DNA of 34,068 nucleotides from a bacterium (GTDB lineage: Bacteria > Babelota > Babeliae > Babelales > Vermiphilaceae), in contig JAKAUA010000066.1 of NCBI GenBank assembly GCA_021827875.1, positions 1 through 34,068 on the forward strand, read 5' to 3'. Numbering within the stretch: the stretch's first letter is position 1; each line of letters opens with the position of its first letter. A model generated the notes under the pieces. It had not been told where the DNA came from. It saw only the letters and a list, made by a program, of their open reading frames with translations, and searched no databases. Positions 1 through 8,910 of the stretch are shown piece after piece. Both the position numbers and the translations under genes were made by a program.

Positions 1-47
1 TCCATGTAACACGAATTTTTTGTGCAGTTTATATTGCTGCATATTTA

Positions 48-90
48 AAAAGGCCTCCCTAAAATTGGTTTGTTTTGGAGGCCTTTTATT
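48..90. terminator. Bidirectional intrinsic terminator
   Basis: AAAAGGCCTCC (48-58) / GGAGGCCTTTT (77-87), perfect 11-bp stem with flanking A/T tracts. Confidence 0.8.
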
Positions 91-234
91 TTACCATTTT
101 TTTCTCAAATGTGTTTGAACCTGGTCATAAGAAAGTGAAGCGCTCAACGGGTTTTCAACCTGTTGCAGGGCGCGGAATTCTTCGAAGCCATACTTCACTA
201 CACGCAGCTTCTCAAGTTCTATACTGTCATTCAT
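91..234 (-). CDS. Possible 47-aa small protein (MNDSIELEKLRVVKYGFEEFRALQQVENPLSASLSYDQVQTHLRKKW)
   Basis: ATG at 234, stop at 91, AGGA about 7 nt upstream of the ATG, terminator hairpin immediately downstream; below the size cutoff of the ORF track. Confidence 0.4.
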   Translation of the reverse strand: MNDSIELEKLRVVKYGFEEFRALQQVENPLSASLSYDQVQTHLRKKW

Positions 235-277
235 TCTAGGGTCCTGGCGAAGTAGAACATGCAAAAATCAGTAGAAA

Positions 278-325
278 AAAGAAAAGTGTCTTCAATCTCA
301 TGGATCAAAGACACTTTTCTTTTAT
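278..325. terminator. Intrinsic terminator downstream of the 351..2123 gene
   Basis: GAAAAGTGTCTT (281-292) / AAGACACTTTTC (308-319), 12-bp stem flanked by A and T tracts. Confidence 0.75.
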
Positions 326-350
326 AATGTTATAAAAATTGTTTTAATTG

Positions 351-2123
351 CTATTCTGTAGTTTCTGTAGCTTTGGTCTTCTTAGGAGTAGCCGGTGCTT
401 TCTGCTCTTCCTGATTTTTTTGCTCTGCTGAATTAGCTACAGGAGTAACTTTCTTAGGCACAGCCGCTTCTTCTTTGTTAGACTTAGAAACCTCTGTTGC
501 TTTCTCTTTGTTCTGTTTTGGCTTAGCAGTTTCCACCGCCTCCTTGTCACGCCTTAGCCCTTCGGCGTCGGCGGATTCTTCATCAACCGGTGCTTTCACA
601 AAAAGAGAACGCACGCCATCATATGCATCAGCAAATGATGAGGCTATAAAGATAAAGGGAGCCTTTATATAATACCACATAGTACCAAAGAATCCTGCCG
701 GTTCTTCTTCTTGAGGCTCTTCTTTCTCTTTTTCAGCTACAGGACGCGCACAATTTTGTTTATGGATCAACTCTTCTGCCTGTTGCTTTAAGTCTATGCC
801 TTTTTCTTTTAATACCTTCATGCTTGCCAAAACTTCTTCTATATCTTTTTTGGCACGTGCACCTAATTGGCGATAATAATCGGCAAATGGTCCGTGAAGA
901 TATTTATAAATTTCAGAAACATTCGTCATGAAGCTATTCATAGCATAATAGAGCTCGTATGCTTTATGGTCACTTAACTCGCGCGCAATTTTCTTAAAAT
1001 TATCCCATGCATCACGTTCATTTTTTCGCGCGGTTTCTATTTGTTCTCGCATGGTAATGAGCGCGGCATTAAGAGCTTTTTCGATCTCATTGATGTTCTC
1101 GATGGTGTCATACAGCTTTTTTAGACGATCTTTCTCTTCTCTGACACGCACCATAACATCCTGCTCTTTTTTGTTTAAAGAGCCTTTGTCTTTAGAGTTT
1201 TGATTCATTTCTTGTGTTAATGTCTCCACAATCTCCTGCAATTCTCCTTGGCCCATGCCAACTGAGTGAAAGAAATTGTTAAACACAGTGCGATCTAATT
1301 CAGTACGTTCATTATAAAAAGTAAGACGTGCATCAAAAATCTGATCTACTATTTTTTTGATCTGTTCATAGGCGCGCTCTGCTGCTTCCCACCATTGACG
1401 CTTAAGTAACCAATTACCTTTGGGTTCAGAAAGATCTATGGTATCAATATCCACTGCCTCAATTTCTGATTCTTCAGGATTATAGTAGGCTGGATGTACC
1501 GGTATAGGTTTTTCAGCTTTTACCGCTTCCTGTACAGGAGGAGTCACTGGTTGTGGCGCCGCTGCCGCTGGTGCGCTCTCTTCTTCTTGTGGTTGAGCTG
1601 GCTGAGCAGGTTGCGCCTCTTCTGCTGCCTTGGCCGGTTTTTTATTTTCTTCACTTACTGTTGCGCCAGCTTGCTCCGTAATATCACGTTGTCGAGAGCC
1701 TTGCGCAGCAGCGGATTCTTCTTTTTTTGTGTTATCCGCTTCTACTTTTTTACCATTATTTGCTGGTTTCTCTTCTGCCTTTGAAGCTTGCTTTTCCGGA
1801 GCAGCGCTTTTATTCGCTTGATCCTTTGCCGCAGCATTTTTTTCTGCTGGAAGAGCAGCACCGTTTGCTGTTTTTGCTGCCGGTGCCGAAGCATTTGACG
1901 TAGGAGCCGTCTCTTTTTGAGGCGCTGATGCTGCTGATTGCGCACCAGCCTTTGCATCAGCCTTAGTTACTTGTTGTTCTTCTTGATTACGAGTACCGGT
2001 CTCGTCAGAATTGTAATTGGCATCTGTATGTTCAGCATCTACCAAATGATCATCTTCTGCCGCATACAACGGTGCGGCAGTGATATATACTAACACCCAC
2101 AACAAACTAATCAATTTACGCAT
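351..2123 (-). CDS. Secreted or envelope protein with Ala/Lys/Glu/Pro-rich low-complexity arms and a coiled-coil centre
   Basis: Signal peptide MRKLISLLWVLVYITAAPLYA; low-complexity N- and C-terminal regions; central charged helical region; hydrophobic stretch FGTMWYYIKAPFIFIASSFA. Confidence 0.7.
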   Translation of the reverse strand: MRKLISLLWVLVYITAAPLYAAEDDHLVDAEHTDANYNSDETGTRNQEEQQVTKADAKAGAQSAASAPQKETAPTSNASAPAAKTANGAALPAEKNAAAKDQANKSAAPEKQASKAEEKPANNGKKVEADNTKKEESAAAQGSRQRDITEQAGATVSEENKKPAKAAEEAQPAQPAQPQEEESAPAAAAPQPVTPPVQEAVKAEKPIPVHPAYYNPEESEIEAVDIDTIDLSEPKGNWLLKRQWWEAAERAYEQIKKIVDQIFDARLTFYNERTELDRTVFNNFFHSVGMGQGELQEIVETLTQEMNQNSKDKGSLNKKEQDVMVRVREEKDRLKKLYDTIENINEIEKALNAALITMREQIETARKNERDAWDNFKKIARELSDHKAYELYYAMNSFMTNVSEIYKYLHGPFADYYRQLGARAKKDIEEVLASMKVLKEKGIDLKQQAEELIHKQNCARPVAEKEKEEPQEEEPAGFFGTMWYYIKAPFIFIASSFADAYDGVRSLFVKAPVDEESADAEGLRRDKEAVETAKPKQNKEKATEVSKSNKEEAAVPKKVTPVANSAEQKNQEEQKAPATPKKTKATETTE

Positions 2124-2150
2124 AGCGTGCTCCTTTTTAACAGTCTCAAA

Positions 2151-2612
2151 TTATAGGGTTCGAGACAACTCTTTCAACTCATTCATTAATGCATTTGAAA
2201 GCTCTTCAGCCTCTGATGATGTATAGGACCAACGCACACCTGCATCAACCTTAACAAGGACTGAACGATCGCTTTTAATATCGATAATATCAATCCGCAC
2301 TATATTCATCAATGGATGGACCAAAGATGGGGCACGAACAACACCGGCACGACCCAATACGCTATACGCAACATTGCCTTCATCCATAAAACAAAGCATA
2401 ACTTTTTTCTGCCATACCATGTTATGGTAGCCGGCATGATCTTTATTAATAGAAATCAAAATACTTTCTGATCCCTTTGGATAAATACATTGAATAGGGG
2501 TAGTATGTGGCAATCCTTTTTCTGAGAATGTTGCCAATACTGCAACAGTCTTACCCGCTGCCAACACTGATACTAAATCATCCGGTAGTTTAATACCAAC
2601 ATGTTTTGCCAT
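2151..2612 (-). CDS. Pyridoxamine 5'-phosphate oxidase-like (FMN-binding split-barrel) protein
   Basis: KTVAVLATFSEKGLPHTTPIQCIYP...ILISINKDHAGYHNM pattern typical of PPOX-family proteins. Confidence 0.65.
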   Translation of the reverse strand: MAKHVGIKLPDDLVSVLAAGKTVAVLATFSEKGLPHTTPIQCIYPKGSESILISINKDHAGYHNMVWQKKVMLCFMDEGNVAYSVLGRAGVVRAPSLVHPLMNIVRIDIIDIKSDRSVLVKVDAGVRWSYTSSEAEELSNALMNELKELSRTL

Positions 2613-2670
2613 AATTAAAATCCCCGCCTTAGCGTTATAAAATGAATAATATATCTAAAAAAGTATCCTT

Positions 2671-3831
2671 TTAATCAAAGGACAGCTGCACTACTATCTC
2701 ATTTTCTAGAATAAGCCCCTTAGGTGTCAGCACTAACTGGCTATCTTTTTCTTTTAAGAACCCATTTTCTATAAGTGTATCAATTTTGTGATTACACTGT
2801 TCCCAAAATTTTTGCTTAACTCCGGTAAGCAACTCTGCTCGCGCCACTCCTTTTGAACGACGCAATCCCAACATTAATTTTTCAAGATGCACTTGCTCAC
2901 TTGTTAACTGCTCGCTCGATATAATGGGCGAATGGCTCTTTTGCTCAATCTCCGTAATATACTTCATTAAATTTTTCTCATTTTGCAAACGTAGCATACC
3001 ATCAAAAGAACAGGCGCCAAGTCCTACTCCTTTGTAAGGAACGCGCTCCCAATATGCCGTGTTATGTTTGCTTTCATAACCCGGACGAGCAAAATTAGAC
3101 AATTCATACTGCAGTATGCCATGCTTGCCAAGCCAATCTACTGTCCAATGATACAAATCTATAATAGTATCATCGGGTGGCAGACTAACCTGATTACGCT
3201 GTACTTTAAAATAGAGCGGCGTGTTCTCATGCACGGTGAGAAAATAAACCGACACATGGTTCACTGGCCATCTCACTGCGCGCGCTAACAATTCTTTCCA
3301 CTCATCAGTAGACACCTCCGGCAATCCGAGAATCAAATCAACCGATATATTGTCAAATAAAGGAGATGCTTGTTTTAAAAGCCACTCCACATCTTGTGCC
3401 GACTGATGCCGATTCAATGATTGCAAAACAGAATCTTTAAGACTTTGTACTCCTATACTCAAGCGATTAATACCTACCGATTTCCAGACCTCAAGCTTTT
3501 CTTGCGTGACGGTCCCCGGATTCACCTCAATAGAGATTTCTGCTTGTGCATCAATGATGAATCCTTTATATAGTATACTGTACATGTCAAGTAGGAGATC
3601 ATTAGGATAGGTACTTGGTGTCCCACCGCCCATGAATACGGTCTTCAGATGTTGTTTTTCACCACAATCATCAACAAATTTTTGAATCTCCTTGATCAGT
3701 GCATTATGATAGCGTTGCATAAATTGATCATGCCCCGCTATGGCAACAAAGGGACAAAAATTACATTTATAGGGGCAGAATGGCCAATGAATATATAAAG
3801 AAGAAGTGGAAGCAGCGCAATTGTAGTTCAA
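2671..3831 (-). CDS. hemW: Radical SAM HemW-like (coproporphyrinogen III oxidase-like) protein
   Basis: SLYIHWPFCPYKCNFCPF with CxxxCxxC cluster motif, FMGGGTPS, SIGVQSL, DLILGLP; TTG start with AAGGA upstream. Confidence 0.85.
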   Translation of the reverse strand: MNYNCAASTSSLYIHWPFCPYKCNFCPFVAIAGHDQFMQRYHNALIKEIQKFVDDCGEKQHLKTVFMGGGTPSTYPNDLLLDMYSILYKGFIIDAQAEISIEVNPGTVTQEKLEVWKSVGINRLSIGVQSLKDSVLQSLNRHQSAQDVEWLLKQASPLFDNISVDLILGLPEVSTDEWKELLARAVRWPVNHVSVYFLTVHENTPLYFKVQRNQVSLPPDDTIIDLYHWTVDWLGKHGILQYELSNFARPGYESKHNTAYWERVPYKGVGLGACSFDGMLRLQNEKNLMKYITEIEQKSHSPIISSEQLTSEQVHLEKLMLGLRRSKGVARAELLTGVKQKFWEQCNHKIDTLIENGFLKEKDSQLVLTPKGLILENEIVVQLSFD

Positions 3832-3851
3832 GTAATGATCCTTGAGAAGGG

Positions 3852-4379
3852 TTATTTTTTTTCCGGTATGGTGTGCTTAATAATAGAAATGACGGTATCT
3901 ACATCTTTATTGAATGCTGATGGCGATAGTTTTGCTGCAGCAAAAACTGCCTGCTCACTGTGATACAATAACTCTTTAATAGAGAGCACAATATCAGCAC
4001 GATGCACGACTGTGGGCAAAGCTACAATAAGCTCTTCATCTGTCTTGTCTGCAAAATATACCCCATAGCGCGCATCAATATATTTTTTAAGAATGGTACG
4101 CAATTCAAAATAGCGCTTTGCACCATCCTGATCATTAAGCAGGGGCATTTGTTTCAGCTTGGCTAATTCATGCAATGCCTGTTCCCATGGTGTTATTTTC
4201 TTGCGTGATATGATAAAACGAATAATGGACCAGATCAAAATGGACAATACGATCAGTAAAAAACTGATTAAAACAATATAAAATGTTTTTGTCTGCCACC
4301 ATGGTGTGTGCCAAAAATCGTAAATTTCGACAAACTCCGCCATTGGATCGTGTGCGGGTTGTGCCATCGGTTGTTGCAT
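3852..4379 (-). CDS. DUF4381-like membrane protein
   Basis: Single TM (FYIVLISFLLIVLSILIWSIIRFII) plus cytoplasmic helical domain; directly downstream of a DUF58 gene. Confidence 0.55.
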   Translation of the reverse strand: MQQPMAQPAHDPMAEFVEIYDFWHTPWWQTKTFYIVLISFLLIVLSILIWSIIRFIISRKKITPWEQALHELAKLKQMPLLNDQDGAKRYFELRTILKKYIDARYGVYFADKTDEELIVALPTVVHRADIVLSIKELLYHSEQAVFAAAKLSPSAFNKDVDTVISIIKHTIPEKK

Positions 4380-4383
4380 ACTA

Positions 4384-5250
4384 TTACGTCATTCGTTTTC
4401 TAAAAAATTTTATTAATTCATGGTCATTATTCTGATGCGCTGCCAAAGATAATAAGCGCACACCTGCACGTTTAAACAGCTTCTGCTGTTCAACTACGCG
4501 GCTTGTTAAGAATGAGCCGATTTTTGCATGTCCCGAACCAGCCAAATTAAGCATTATCTCTTGTCCTGTTTCTTGATCTTGCACCGTCAAAAAACCACAT
4601 TTTGGCAATTCGATCTCGCGCTGATCAAGACATGATACTGCGATAACGTCATGTTGCTTGCTGAGTGGTTGCAATGGCTGAGTAAAATCGTGATCAATAA
4701 AGTCTGATAACAGAAATACGATCATATTTTTCTTTTTTAGCTGCGCTACATATTCTAATGCTTTTTTTATATCTGTTTGGCGTTTGGCCGGTTTTATGGC
4801 AAATAATGTTTCTAGCAGCATATGTACATGCTTTTTGCCCTTTTGTGCCGGAATATAGGTCTGCACTTCATCAGCAAATAAGATCAGACCCACTGCATCA
4901 TCATGATACGATGCAATGAGCGATATCATTGCTGCAACATGCGAGAGCGTATCATATTTGCCCTGAGCGCCCGAACCGTACCAACTAGATGCAGAAATAT
5001 CAACCAACAGCAATATCGTCTGATTTCTCTCTTCGCGATACTGCTTGATCAACACTTTATCCATGCGTGCAGAGCTCTTCCAATCAATAGAGCGCACATC
5101 ATCGCCCGATTGATATTCGCGGATTTGATCAAAATCAAAGCCCGACCCTTTTGCAATGGAACGTCCTTGTCCGAGCAATAAGCCGCTGATCATTTTTCGT
5201 GTATGAATTTCCAGATTTTTTATTTTTTTTATTATCTCGGGAGATATCAT
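4384..5250 (-). CDS. DUF58 domain protein (vWA-like, MoxR-associated type)
   Basis: GSGFDFDQIREYQSGDDVRSIDWKSSARMDKVLIKQYREERNQTILLLVDISASSW. The track start at 5265 is a TTG inside serS; the ATG at 5250 avoids the overlap. Confidence 0.85.
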   Translation of the reverse strand: MISPEIIKKIKNLEIHTRKMISGLLLGQGRSIAKGSGFDFDQIREYQSGDDVRSIDWKSSARMDKVLIKQYREERNQTILLLVDISASSWYGSGAQGKYDTLSHVAAMISLIASYHDDAVGLILFADEVQTYIPAQKGKKHVHMLLETLFAIKPAKRQTDIKKALEYVAQLKKKNMIVFLLSDFIDHDFTQPLQPLSKQHDVIAVSCLDQREIELPKCGFLTVQDQETGQEIMLNLAGSGHAKIGSFLTSRVVEQQKLFKRAGVRLLSLAAHQNNDHELIKFFRKRMT

Positions 5251-5254
5251 AGTC

Positions 5255-6496
5255 TTATATTTCAAAAACTGATTGTTTAGTTATACATTCAGGTAATGCA
5301 ACTGTCCCATCTTCTTGTTGATACACTTCTAAAAGAGCGACCATCAAGCGTGGCAATGCCAAAGATGAACCATTTAAGGTGTATACTAACTCCGGCTTGC
5401 TATCCGGAGTCTCTTTAAAACGAATCATACCACGACGTGCTTGGAAATCGGTACAATTACTTACTGATGATACTTCGTAATATTGATTTTGCCCCGGCAA
5501 CCAGACTTCTATATCATAGGTGCGTGCTGAAGGGAATGAGCAATCCTGTGCCGCCAACAAGCTCACGCGATAATGCAGCCCAAGAGTTTGCAAAATATTT
5601 TCTGCGCAGGCAAGCATGCGATCTTGCTCTTCACGAGCTTCAGCTGGTTTGCACATAGTGTACAATTCAACTTTTTCGAACTGGTGGATACGAATCAAAC
5701 CGCGTTCACTCGCGCCATAGCCACCTGCTTCACGACGGAAGCAACTGGTCCAAGAAGTCATACGCAATGGCAACTCATCGCCCGGTATAATTTGATTACG
5801 GTATAAATTAGTCAAGCTCACTTCAGAAGTAGGAATCAGATAGAGGCCATCTTCTTGCACCGCATAGACTTGATCTTTAAATTTAGGGAAGTTGCTGGCA
5901 ACCTCAAGTGATTTTTCATTCACCAAATAAGGTGGTAACATCATCTCAAAGCCATACTTACTGTTATTTTTCAGCATAAGCATGGTGAGGTTGTACATTA
6001 ATTTTACCGCGTCTTTTTTGTAGAAAGCGAATTGGCTTCCGGTCATTACCGCAGCGGCTTCAAAATCAAACCAGCCAAGCTTGGTGCCTAACTCAAGATG
6101 ATTTTTTGGGGTAAAATTGAAATGCTTCTTTTCGCCCCATGTTTTTATGACTTTATTGGCCTCTTTACCACCGGCAGGTAGGTCAGCATCGATCAGATTT
6201 GGACAGGCAAGGTAGAGGTCCATAAATTCTTTTTCAACAACCTCTAATGACTCTTCTTGCTGTTTAAGTTGTTTACCAATAACAATAGATTGTTCACGAA
6301 TTTCAGGAGTTATGCCAGCTTTTGCTTTTTGTGCCAACTCATTTTTGCTATGACGTAATGATTCGACATCAAGGCGAATTTTTCTCACAGAAGCATCAAG
6401 ATCATGTAATTTTTGTGCATCAAAAGAAGGGTCTTTTTTCTTTAATAATGCTATAGTTTCAGCACTTTTTTCTCGTAATAAAGTCAAATCAATCAT
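5255..6496 (-). CDS. serS: Seryl-tRNA synthetase
   Basis: MIDLTLLREK start, N-terminal coiled coil, class II motifs (TSWTSCFRREAGGYGASERGLIRIHQFEKVEL; LNGSSLALPRLMVALLE). Confidence 0.97.
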   Translation of the reverse strand: MIDLTLLREKSAETIALLKKKDPSFDAQKLHDLDASVRKIRLDVESLRHSKNELAQKAKAGITPEIREQSIVIGKQLKQQEESLEVVEKEFMDLYLACPNLIDADLPAGGKEANKVIKTWGEKKHFNFTPKNHLELGTKLGWFDFEAAAVMTGSQFAFYKKDAVKLMYNLTMLMLKNNSKYGFEMMLPPYLVNEKSLEVASNFPKFKDQVYAVQEDGLYLIPTSEVSLTNLYRNQIIPGDELPLRMTSWTSCFRREAGGYGASERGLIRIHQFEKVELYTMCKPAEAREEQDRMLACAENILQTLGLHYRVSLLAAQDCSFPSARTYDIEVWLPGQNQYYEVSSVSNCTDFQARRGMIRFKETPDSKPELVYTLNGSSLALPRLMVALLEVYQQEDGTVALPECITKQSVFEI

Positions 6497-6609
6497 ACTG
6501 ATTTCCGATGAGGGGGTAAAAACTAGTTTTTATATTCCCATCAGTGTAATAAAAAAGCATTCACTTGAGAAGCACGCATTTGTTATCGGTATACCATTAG
6601 AATACACCG

Positions 6610-7632
6610 CTAACTATATTCTTCTGCTTCATTTTTGCCCGCACTGTTCCTCGACAGCTTGATATTTGAACCACTTATCTTACGGATAGGTCTCATCTTC
6701 TTGGCAAAAAGCAATGGTATATCATCTTCAAGATATTCCAATATCTCTTGTGCATCTTTTCTTTTTTCAGGAAAAAAATCCTGAATAGCAACTTTAGAGA
6801 GCCATCTTATCGCCTCATTATTATTTCTTCTCCTGAGATATCTATACCCTAACTGCAATTGAGAATTCACCTGTGCTTGCTTATTAAGTTCCTGTCCGGC
6901 TATCGCTTTATGGTCATTTCGCGATCTTTTTTCTTTGCATAACAGCTTAAGCGTTGGCAATAATGCCACGTAATGTTTGTATATATAAGGGATATGAGAT
7001 TGCCCAGTCTGATAAACTTGGCTTGCTGATTGTATTATAGATTCAAGCATCTGTATTTTATGTTGATTATTATATGCTGCAGCATGGTATATTATTAAAT
7101 ATTTTGCTAATTCTGTCGATGTACTACAAGAGTCATTATCACTATACATAGATGCATACAATTCTGTTTCAGAGCAGAGGTAACCAAGTACAGACGTATA
7201 TTTATCGTGAGGAACAAAATAATAAAATATTTCACCACATTTTTCAGGTAGGGTAAATCGATGAACTGGCATATCAATACAACGATTACGCGGTGATCGT
7301 GGACTAACATTAACCAATGTACGCGTATCACACCAGGACACAATTGGCTTTTGTTCGGATGACATGCTTACTATGCGTGCTAATAAGAGAAAATTACCCT
7401 TTAACCACTCTTCGTAAGCGAGTTGTTTTAAAGGAACACGTCGAACAACTTCCAAACAGGTATCCAAATTGAGAGACTCTTCTTTATTTTCCGAGAAACC
7501 AAGAGTATGTAGCGGAACTTCTACTTTTCGCTGTGATTCAATAGTAAATGTCAGAGGGTATTTATAAGGCACCACATCCATAGAATAAAGAGTGGCAAGG
7601 AGAGGTAGGAATAGTATCAAGACTGTTTTCAT
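6610..7632 (-). CDS. Hypothetical secreted protein with a possible TPR/Sel1-like region
   Basis: Signal peptide MKTVLILFLPLLATLYSMDV; LQLGYRYLRRRNNNEAIRWLSKVAIQ. Confidence 0.55.
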   Translation of the reverse strand: MKTVLILFLPLLATLYSMDVVPYKYPLTFTIESQRKVEVPLHTLGFSENKEESLNLDTCLEVVRRVPLKQLAYEEWLKGNFLLLARIVSMSSEQKPIVSWCDTRTLVNVSPRSPRNRCIDMPVHRFTLPEKCGEIFYYFVPHDKYTSVLGYLCSETELYASMYSDNDSCSTSTELAKYLIIYHAAAYNNQHKIQMLESIIQSASQVYQTGQSHIPYIYKHYVALLPTLKLLCKEKRSRNDHKAIAGQELNKQAQVNSQLQLGYRYLRRRNNNEAIRWLSKVAIQDFFPEKRKDAQEILEYLEDDIPLLFAKKMRPIRKISGSNIKLSRNSAGKNEAEEYS

Positions 7633-7871
7633 AGATATTCCTTGTTAAGAATTATGAAAAATACACCCTCAATAGTACTACCCTTGTAATTACGTTTATT
7701 ATACTACACTTCTTATCATTAAAAAAGTCCTTTTTTAATAAGGCTTTTTTTAGACAAAGCTATTTTTATTCCTCATATCTTTTAAATGTCCAATTATTAT
7801 ATAAAAAATTCAATCAGAATATTTTAATTTAATCCTTACATGTAGTATCCTAATATCAAATGGAGGTCTTT

Positions 7872-8726
7872 ATGAACAAGAAATACCTGATCTTGAGCAG
7901 TTTTCTTCTCGTAGTTACAATGGATAACTTTGCCATGCTTGCACAAGCAAAGCAGTGGCTTTCCAAGCATAATTGGTATCAACCAACACAATCATCAACA
8001 ATGACTCAATCACCTACCAAGCTTATTGATACAACTTCCGTCAAAAGTGGATATGACAGCTTTATTGGTGCTCTTTCATCCACGCTAAAACGTTGGACAA
8101 TGCCAAAACAATATGCGCCTCGTCTTCAGCCCAAAATAACCTATGAAGCTGAAGCACAAAATCGCTTACGCGAGCTTAATGAGCTGCAACAAAACCCCAC
8201 TGACAATTCATGGAGTGCTTGGTTTGGCTTAGGACAGAATAAACAGGCAATTAGCCGTGGTGCGGCACAAACAAGAGAAAGATTGCAAGCTTCTATAGAC
8301 CAAGCAGGAAGCAGTAACCCTCTCATACAAAAAAGACTTGTGGAACTCAGTACCTATGAGCAACCTGCTATTACAGAGCTCGAAGATATTAAAATAATGT
8401 CAAATCCCAAAGAAGGCGCTAAAGGGCAACTTGTGGTGCCTATGCCCAATCCACGTTATATCGCGCATGAGCGCACCATTGTGCAGGATGCTGAAGATGC
8501 CAGAAAGCGATTAATCATTGATGCCCATGCATTTGAACACAATCCAACACTGCTCGATCAGGCCATAACCTTAAACAAAAAATGGCTGAAAACAAAGGAG
8601 TTGTATAACGCGGCCGCACTGACCAATAATGAAAAGGTACAAAGCGCTCTAGAACAAAGACTCTCCGATATAGATGGAAGAAGGAAACTACTCTTAAAGC
8701 ATGCGCCGCACCAAATAAAAAAATGA
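7872..8726 (+). CDS. Hypothetical secreted protein
   Basis: GGAGG 5 nt upstream of the ATG at 7872 (in-frame upstream ATG at 7860 lacks a comparable SD); signal peptide MNKKYLILSSFLLVVTMDNFA. Confidence 0.6.
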   Translation: MNKKYLILSSFLLVVTMDNFAMLAQAKQWLSKHNWYQPTQSSTMTQSPTKLIDTTSVKSGYDSFIGALSSTLKRWTMPKQYAPRLQPKITYEAEAQNRLRELNELQQNPTDNSWSAWFGLGQNKQAISRGAAQTRERLQASIDQAGSSNPLIQKRLVELSTYEQPAITELEDIKIMSNPKEGAKGQLVVPMPNPRYIAHERTIVQDAEDARKRLIIDAHAFEHNPTLLDQAITLNKKWLKTKELYNAAALTNNEKVQSALEQRLSDIDGRRKLLLKHAPHQIKK

Positions 8727-8817
8727 TTTCCTTACTTATTACACCCGACGGCATTAGGCTATTTAGGTTCTTCTTGAGGAAATAAGTACATTGAAATTCA
8801 TGGTATTTATTCCTGTT

Positions 8818-8847
8818 TTGCGTACCTCTGTATTGATATGGTATAAT
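8818..8847 (+). promoter_or_regulatory. Putative sigma70-type promoter TTGCGT-N18-TATAAT
   Basis: -35 TTGCGT 8818-8823, -10 TATAAT 8842-8847, about 60 nt upstream of the GTG start at 8911. Confidence 0.5.
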
Positions 8848-8865
8848 ACGATTATATCATATCAA
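8833..8865. repeat. 15-bp inverted repeat overlapping the -10 box (possible operator)
   Basis: TTGATATGGTATAAT acg ATTATATCATATCAA, one mismatch in 15 bp. Confidence 0.55.
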
Positions 8866-8910
8866 CAATGACCAGTTTTTAATAATTTCAGGTTTATATA
8901 GAGGAATGCC

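Noticed and set aside
1494-1957. ORFs opposite or out of frame with the 590-aa low-complexity protein (1494..1784 +, 1630..1821 +, 1742..1957 -)
   Set aside because: Low-complexity translations (RRxWL, QQKRR) produced by the repetitive Ala/Lys codons of the main gene.
7721-7751. Hairpin AAAAAAGtCCTT...AAGGcTTTTTT as a terminator
   Set aside because: Lies between the divergent starts at 7632 and 7872, where no transcript obviously ends; A/T-rich stem could arise by chance.
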